The notes beneath the pieces are model-generated. The model worked only from the letters and a program-made list of their open reading frames with translations. It made no database searches and was not told where the DNA came from. From Brachynemurus nebulosus (lineage: Eukaryota > Arthropoda > Insecta > Neuroptera > Myrmeleontidae), in assembly GCA_035578155.1 (NCBI GenBank), contig JAPWDM010000023.1, positions 1,364,001-1,428,000 of the forward strand: DNA of 64,000 nucleotides, given 5' to 3'. Both the position numbers and the translations under genes were made by a program. Shown piece after piece: positions 59,994 to 64,000 of this stretch (the first letter of the stretch is position 1; each line of letters starts with the position of its first letter).

Positions 59994-61210
59994 CACGGAG
60001 AGAAAATTCATAGAAAGGTTACTGTGATCAGCACTACAATCGACGTGTAAAAGGCGAACATATTCAATTTTGTACGGTAAAAATATAAAAATTGAAGAGC
60101 TTATTCCAAAAACAACACATGTCAATTTTTTAAAAAATTCTAATAATGACGCCATCCTATAGATTTTTTAACTATCTATGTAATAGTTTAAATGGTTTCA
60201 CCAAAAATATTATTTCTCATGAGATATAAGCAAACAAAATATTGACAAAATATTGTTAGTTCTACAAAAAAAAACATTTGTCAAACATTTGCCAATTGTA
60301 GTAATATTGTCAGTTCTACAAAAAAAACTTTTGTCAATTGTAGTTCTTACAATAATTTCTTTATACTGAAAAATTAGAATTTTTGACAAGTGCTGTTTTT
60401 GGAATAAGCTCTTCAATTATAATTAATCATAGAAAATTTAAAGGATAGAATGTTCTTTCCATAATATTAACTCCGTAAAATTTGTAAAACAGCACAGTAA
60501 AAAATTCCATTCCCGACAAAAAAATTTTTTTAAATTGTTTTTCTTACAAAAATTACCATGTTGTCTTATAATATTTCAAATGCTATCTGCTAATAGTAGA
60601 AAGAAAGAAAGAGAAGGTATCAACGCTGTCACGTAGCGAGGCAGGCTGCAGAAGGTATCAACACAATCATACATGAAGGTCACATAGCCAGGCTGATGTG
60701 GCAAGTAACATAGCCAGGCTGATCACTGCTGGTGTGTTGTCGTGTACAAAAAGTATTCATTAGAATGTCTTACAGGACGGTCACCGTTTAATTCATCATT
60801 TTGTTACTTCACTATATTCAGTATTAGAATATATTGTTGCCAATCATTTTGTATGCATCATAAAGAATCAAAGGTCGGAAAAGTTCGATTGTTCCTCAGT
60901 GCGTACAGCCCAAGCAACATAAGGTTGCGGGTCAGATGCGCAAATGAAAGAGTACGACAACAAGAGTTAAACTATAACATATATGCATAAGAATGTGATA
61001 GAAGTTGTGTTAGCACATTAAATTTTACCATGCTAGCACAGTAATTTTTAATGTAGCCATGACTAATACCTTTTACGTTTCAATTTAATAATATTTACAT
61101 GATCGTAAAATATTTTTTACTTTGGTCGTCGATCGCGCACGCATCATAAGAGAGCATGGTAATTTTTCTGAAATTTTATCTACAAAAATTATCTGATTTT
61201 TGTCTCCATG
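59994..61210. mobile_element. Family H element, copy H2, with nested MITE
   Basis: Left end CACGGAGAGAAAATTC and right end TTTTTGTCTCCATG, with TA flanks (59992-59993, 61211-61212). Homologous to H1 along both halves. Relative to H1 it has gained the insert at 60092-60416 and has a rearranged middle (GAAGGTATCAACRC repeats and tandem CATAGCCAGGCTGAT words near 60610-60725). Confidence 0.75.
60092..60416. mobile_element. 325-bp MITE nested in H2
   Basis: TTGAAGAGCTTATTCCAAAA at the left pairs with its complement at the right. H1 shows the uninterrupted site (AAAGATTATAATTAATC), which here reads ATT...AATTATAATTAATC, a short ATT or AATT duplication. Small frames inside it are not genes. Confidence 0.8.
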
Positions 61211-61212
61211 TA

Positions 61213-61910
61213 GTGTCAGATACAGTATTCATATTGAGTTTTTCAGACAACAGAGAAAATTCAGAAAAACCACCAATGTTTCTATTCACTAATAGCACTC
61301 TTATCTGAAATATTACTGTTAACTATAAACGTATCTTTTATGCTATTTTGTTAGTTAACTTAAAAATTACTATACTGATCTAAGATAAAGTACCATATTT
61401 CATTTCGTATAGCAGTTTCATTCATTGTTTAAAAAAATCTTAAAACTCAAAAAATTCCATGTGATAGGTACTTCTTTCATTTGTGTTTCTATTGTTATCA
61501 ATTGTAAAAAAAAAATGTATTTTTGAACTCTTCAAAACATTACCAATACCATACTGATTTCTCACTCTAGCCAAATAAAAATATCTGATTCTTAACTACA
61601 TTACGAAGGACTGTAATTCATTCTTAATTGTAAAATACGTACTTCTATTTATTCAGAAGTATTTTTTTTTTTTAATTTTACAATAAGACATTTAAAGTTT
61701 TTATATAACTCCATAACTCTATCACTTTTGGAAGTGTTAAATTGAAATTTTTAAGGGTTTAGTCTTTACGTGGAAGATTTAATCCAATTGGCAAAATGAT
61801 CGTCCCTTCCTAGAGCTCTCCCAAGTTACAAATTATTCAATAATGATACGTGAAGTGAGCACGTCTTATGGTAAATTTTTATTGAGACAGGTGTATAAAA
61901 TAATTTAACT
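61213..61910. other. AT-rich intergenic DNA
   Basis: Nothing recognised. Confidence 0.5.
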
Positions 61911-62044
61911 ATAGTATATTGTGCAATAAGTGGGAAAAGAGACTTATTTCTCACGAATATGAGTTTGTTGCGCGAGCCCGCAGGGTGAGTGCAACAATTC
62001 GTGTGAGTGAGAAATAAGCTTTTCCCACGCATTTTACACTATAC
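61911..62044. repeat. Hairpin repeat, family I copy 2
   Basis: GTGGGAAAAG, CTTATTTCTCAC and TTGTTGC in the left arm are each matched by their complements in the right arm, around a GC-rich loop GCGAGCCCGCAGGGTGAG. Outer sequence AATAAGTGGGAAA is shared with 20547-20682. Confidence 0.7.
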
Positions 62045-62204
62045 TTTTTCTACGAGTACATCTTTTTTCGTAAAATTTAACATAAATAATTAAAATAAAA
62101 TTTAAATAAGTAGTAAAAATTTTTTAAATTAAAATGACAGTGCTAAAATGTTCAAATTTTTGCCAAAGCATACTTTGAAAGTTTGAAACTATGGAAACAA
62201 CAAA

Positions 62205-62290
62205 TAATTAAAATAAAAAAAAAAAAAAAATAAAAAAATAAAAAAAAAAATAAAAAAAAAAATAAATAAATAATAAATAATCAACATACA
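62205..62290. repeat. A-rich simple repeat
   Basis: Low-complexity AAATA/AATAA stretch. Confidence 0.9.
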
Positions 62291-62535
62291 TAAATGTATA
62301 TTTTTAGTATTATTTCTATATATTATATATTAAACTAACGGAACAGCCTACTTTTTTATTATATTAAGGCGTGGGAAATAATTTTCCACTGTATTTCCGC
62401 AGAGTGTGGGCAATTGTTAATTTTTACATATAGTTAGCCGTGCACAAAATGTTACTTTTAATAGTAGGAGTAGAAAAACAAAGTTAACACCGAATAAACT
62501 CTGTATAGAGCCTTAACTCAATTTTAATAGATCAA

Positions 62536-62882
62536 GAGCCAGCCCTGGCGATATCATTCGACGGAGTGAAGCGGACTGTGAATTACAGGGTTACCAGACA
62601 GCACACTTGCATCTGAAAAGTTTGCCTAACAGCTAGAGAAACCCGAAAGTTTATAGTCGTGCCCAGTTTAACAGACTTCCTCACTGGGTATAATATCCTG
62701 AAGAAGTTTTTGTTATGAAACTAGGAAAAAGTCTTCTCTGTCCCAGGTGTTACTTGACGAACGAATCCTCGCCCCATATTCTGTGTTCTTGTGAAGCATT
62801 GTCCTCCGTGAGACACAACTATCTGAGATCTCCACTAACGATTTCCGAGGACATCAAGAGAACAGTACTGCTTGCATTCTAG
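62536..62882 (+). pseudogene. C-terminal remnant of a LINE (non-LTR retrotransposon) ORF2
   Basis: The frame contains EPALAISFDGVKRTVNYR, resembling the C-terminal part of the RNase H region of insect non-LTR elements. Next come KVYSRAQFNRL, then after a frameshift LTGYNILKKFLL, and after another break LLCPRC with a zinc-knuckle-like C-x2-C ... H-x3-C-x-C arrangement (CPRCYLTNESSPHILCSC). In-frame stops (TAG near 62632, TAA in 62680-62700, TAG at 62880) and frameshifts show it is dead. No reverse transcriptase or endonuclease portion is present upstream. The clade (Jockey/I-like) is a guess from these end motifs. Confidence 0.8.
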
Positions 62883-63144
62883 GAGGAACTGGGGCACAAC
62901 AGACTAATTTTGGGGCTTACATGCCACGGGAGCTTGATTCACACAAGAAAATGTCAAAAACTTTATTATAGAACTTACATGGAAAGTTTCAAGTAAGTAT
63001 ATTCTAAAAAGAATTCTATTGAATCGAAAAAATTTTCTTTCAGAAATTTTTTGTAACAATAATTGATATTCTAAGGTATCGTCTTGTGAACCTTAGTATT
63101 TCTTTACTTTCGGTATAAATCTACTGTGGTTTTACAATTCTGGA
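62883..63144. other. LINE 3' flank and AT-rich DNA
   Basis: Probable continuation of the LINE 3' sequence, then AT-rich DNA without features. Confidence 0.4.
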
Positions 63145-63320
63145 GTATAGAACCACTGCAACCTTACTACTTTTGGTACAGAATTATTGTAACCTTACTA
63201 CTTGTAGGCCAGAACGACTGTAACCTTACTACTTTTGGGATAGAACAGCTGTGATCTTACTACCTTGGTCCAGAACCATTATGACCTTGATATAGAATTG
63301 CTGTAACCTTACCAGCACTT
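63145..63320. repeat. 31-bp minisatellite, inverted relative to the 6.2-kb array
   Basis: Units ACCTTACTACTTTTGGTACA plus GAATTATTGTA recur at 63161, 63192, 63223 and 63254, an exact 31-bp period. They are the reverse complement of the unit at 6175-6350. Confidence 0.85.
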
Positions 63321-64000
63321 TATATTAATGTAACCATAGCAACTGGAATAATTACCATTTGTTTTATTTTATTGACCTAAGCTAAAGTTTACTGCGCTTT
63401 CACCAAGATCTTTGCCAGTATTATAGTTGAAAAAATATTCCCAGACACTTTTGTAGGTTTCCTTCTTTTTTGTCCTTGTCGTACACTTTTCAACAGTACA
63501 CCAGGGTCCTTAATCAGTGGTTTTTATTTAGTTTTTTAAATATTTGACATAATAATATTTCATATTCACAAAGTTAAAAAAAAAATGATGCAATACTGTA
63601 AAGAAAAGTGAAATATGTTATTTTCAATTAGAATAAACTATTTTCGTTTGATTTTAACTGATTTGAAAATTCTAAGCAGTACATATTGACATCCACTAAT
63701 TTTTGTTTTTCAAAATTATATTTTTAAATAGTATTAAATATTTTGCAATGAATCCAGTCATTCAATTATTTTATGTATATGTTTACAGTTAAGTTATAAT
63801 ATATCATTAATGTCATTCGTTTTCGGTTTCTTTAAGAAATATTATTCTGTAATCAAATTATTATTGAATAAACAGAATTTACATAAAAATATAAAATAGC
63901 GTTATTAGCTTAACTATTATTTATTATTATTTCGTAACCTAATGTTTAATTTTATTAGTACCCTATGCACTATTTATTTGTTTGACTAGAATTAGAAAAA
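63321..64000. other. AT-rich intergenic DNA
   Basis: Nothing recognised up to the end of the window. Confidence 0.5.

Overview
The window looks like a piece of a large, AT-rich insect (at least arthropod) nuclear genome. The grounds are long (TA)n tracts, a dense load of metazoan-type transposons (hAT, Tc1/mariner-like, PIF/Harbinger-like, piggyBac-like, Helitron/Helentron-like, Ty3/gypsy and LINE remnants), intergenic DNA tens of kilobases long, and one eukaryotic single-copy gene. The order of insect cannot be fixed from the sequence. No bacterial operon, CRISPR array, rRNA or convincing intact tRNA was seen.

Only one protein gene is convincingly functional: Integrator complex subunit 6 (IntS6), 43551-45914 on the plus strand. 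Its 787-codon reading frame is uninterrupted from the vWA domain to the conserved C-terminal domain, with a likely small 5'-UTR intron just upstream and two AATAAA signals just downstream. All other protein-like sequence is broken transposon coding DNA: a Ty3/gypsy reverse-transcriptase fragment (9.3-10.0 kb), a PHD-finger tail of a DNA-transposon protein (21.8-21.9 kb) and the C-terminal end of a LINE ORF2 (62.5-62.9 kb).

Layout: 0-9 kb holds (TA)n and TGTAAGATGGCGC-type elements, two hAT elements with exact 8-bp target duplications, a 31-bp minisatellite and a 1.07-kb foldback. 9-18 kb holds the gypsy remnant, a Helitron-like end with a 147-bp tandem array, a TIR element with repeated GGGGTAAAAAAAGAC motifs, a hAT and a three-deep nest of TTA-target and TA-target elements. 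18-34 kb holds a microsatellite-bearing Helitron-like family (A), a Helentron/HINE-like element (D), several near-perfect palindromes (one of 1.77 kb) and LINE-type tandem tails. 34-43 kb holds family C, a piggyBac-like element with TTAA ends, a family-B element with two later insertions, and a 632-bp hairpin element lodged inside a (TA)n tract inside family A. 43.5-46 kb is IntS6. 46-64 kb holds further foldbacks, a second C element carrying a second D element, a duplicated CACGGAGAG element pair, a 1.5-kb inverted repeat, the LINE remnant and a second 31-bp minisatellite.

The most unusual structure is family C. Two elements about 19 kb apart keep the same four-site spacing (179/187/24 and 183/186/23 bp), but all sites within an element share one version of the repeated motif and the two elements carry different versions. 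Other points are palindromic elements with both arms retained over hundreds of bases, repeated nesting of TA-target elements inside (TA)n tracts, and insertion sites that can be checked against paralogous empty copies. Element classes rest on terminal repeats and target duplications read by eye, not on database matches.
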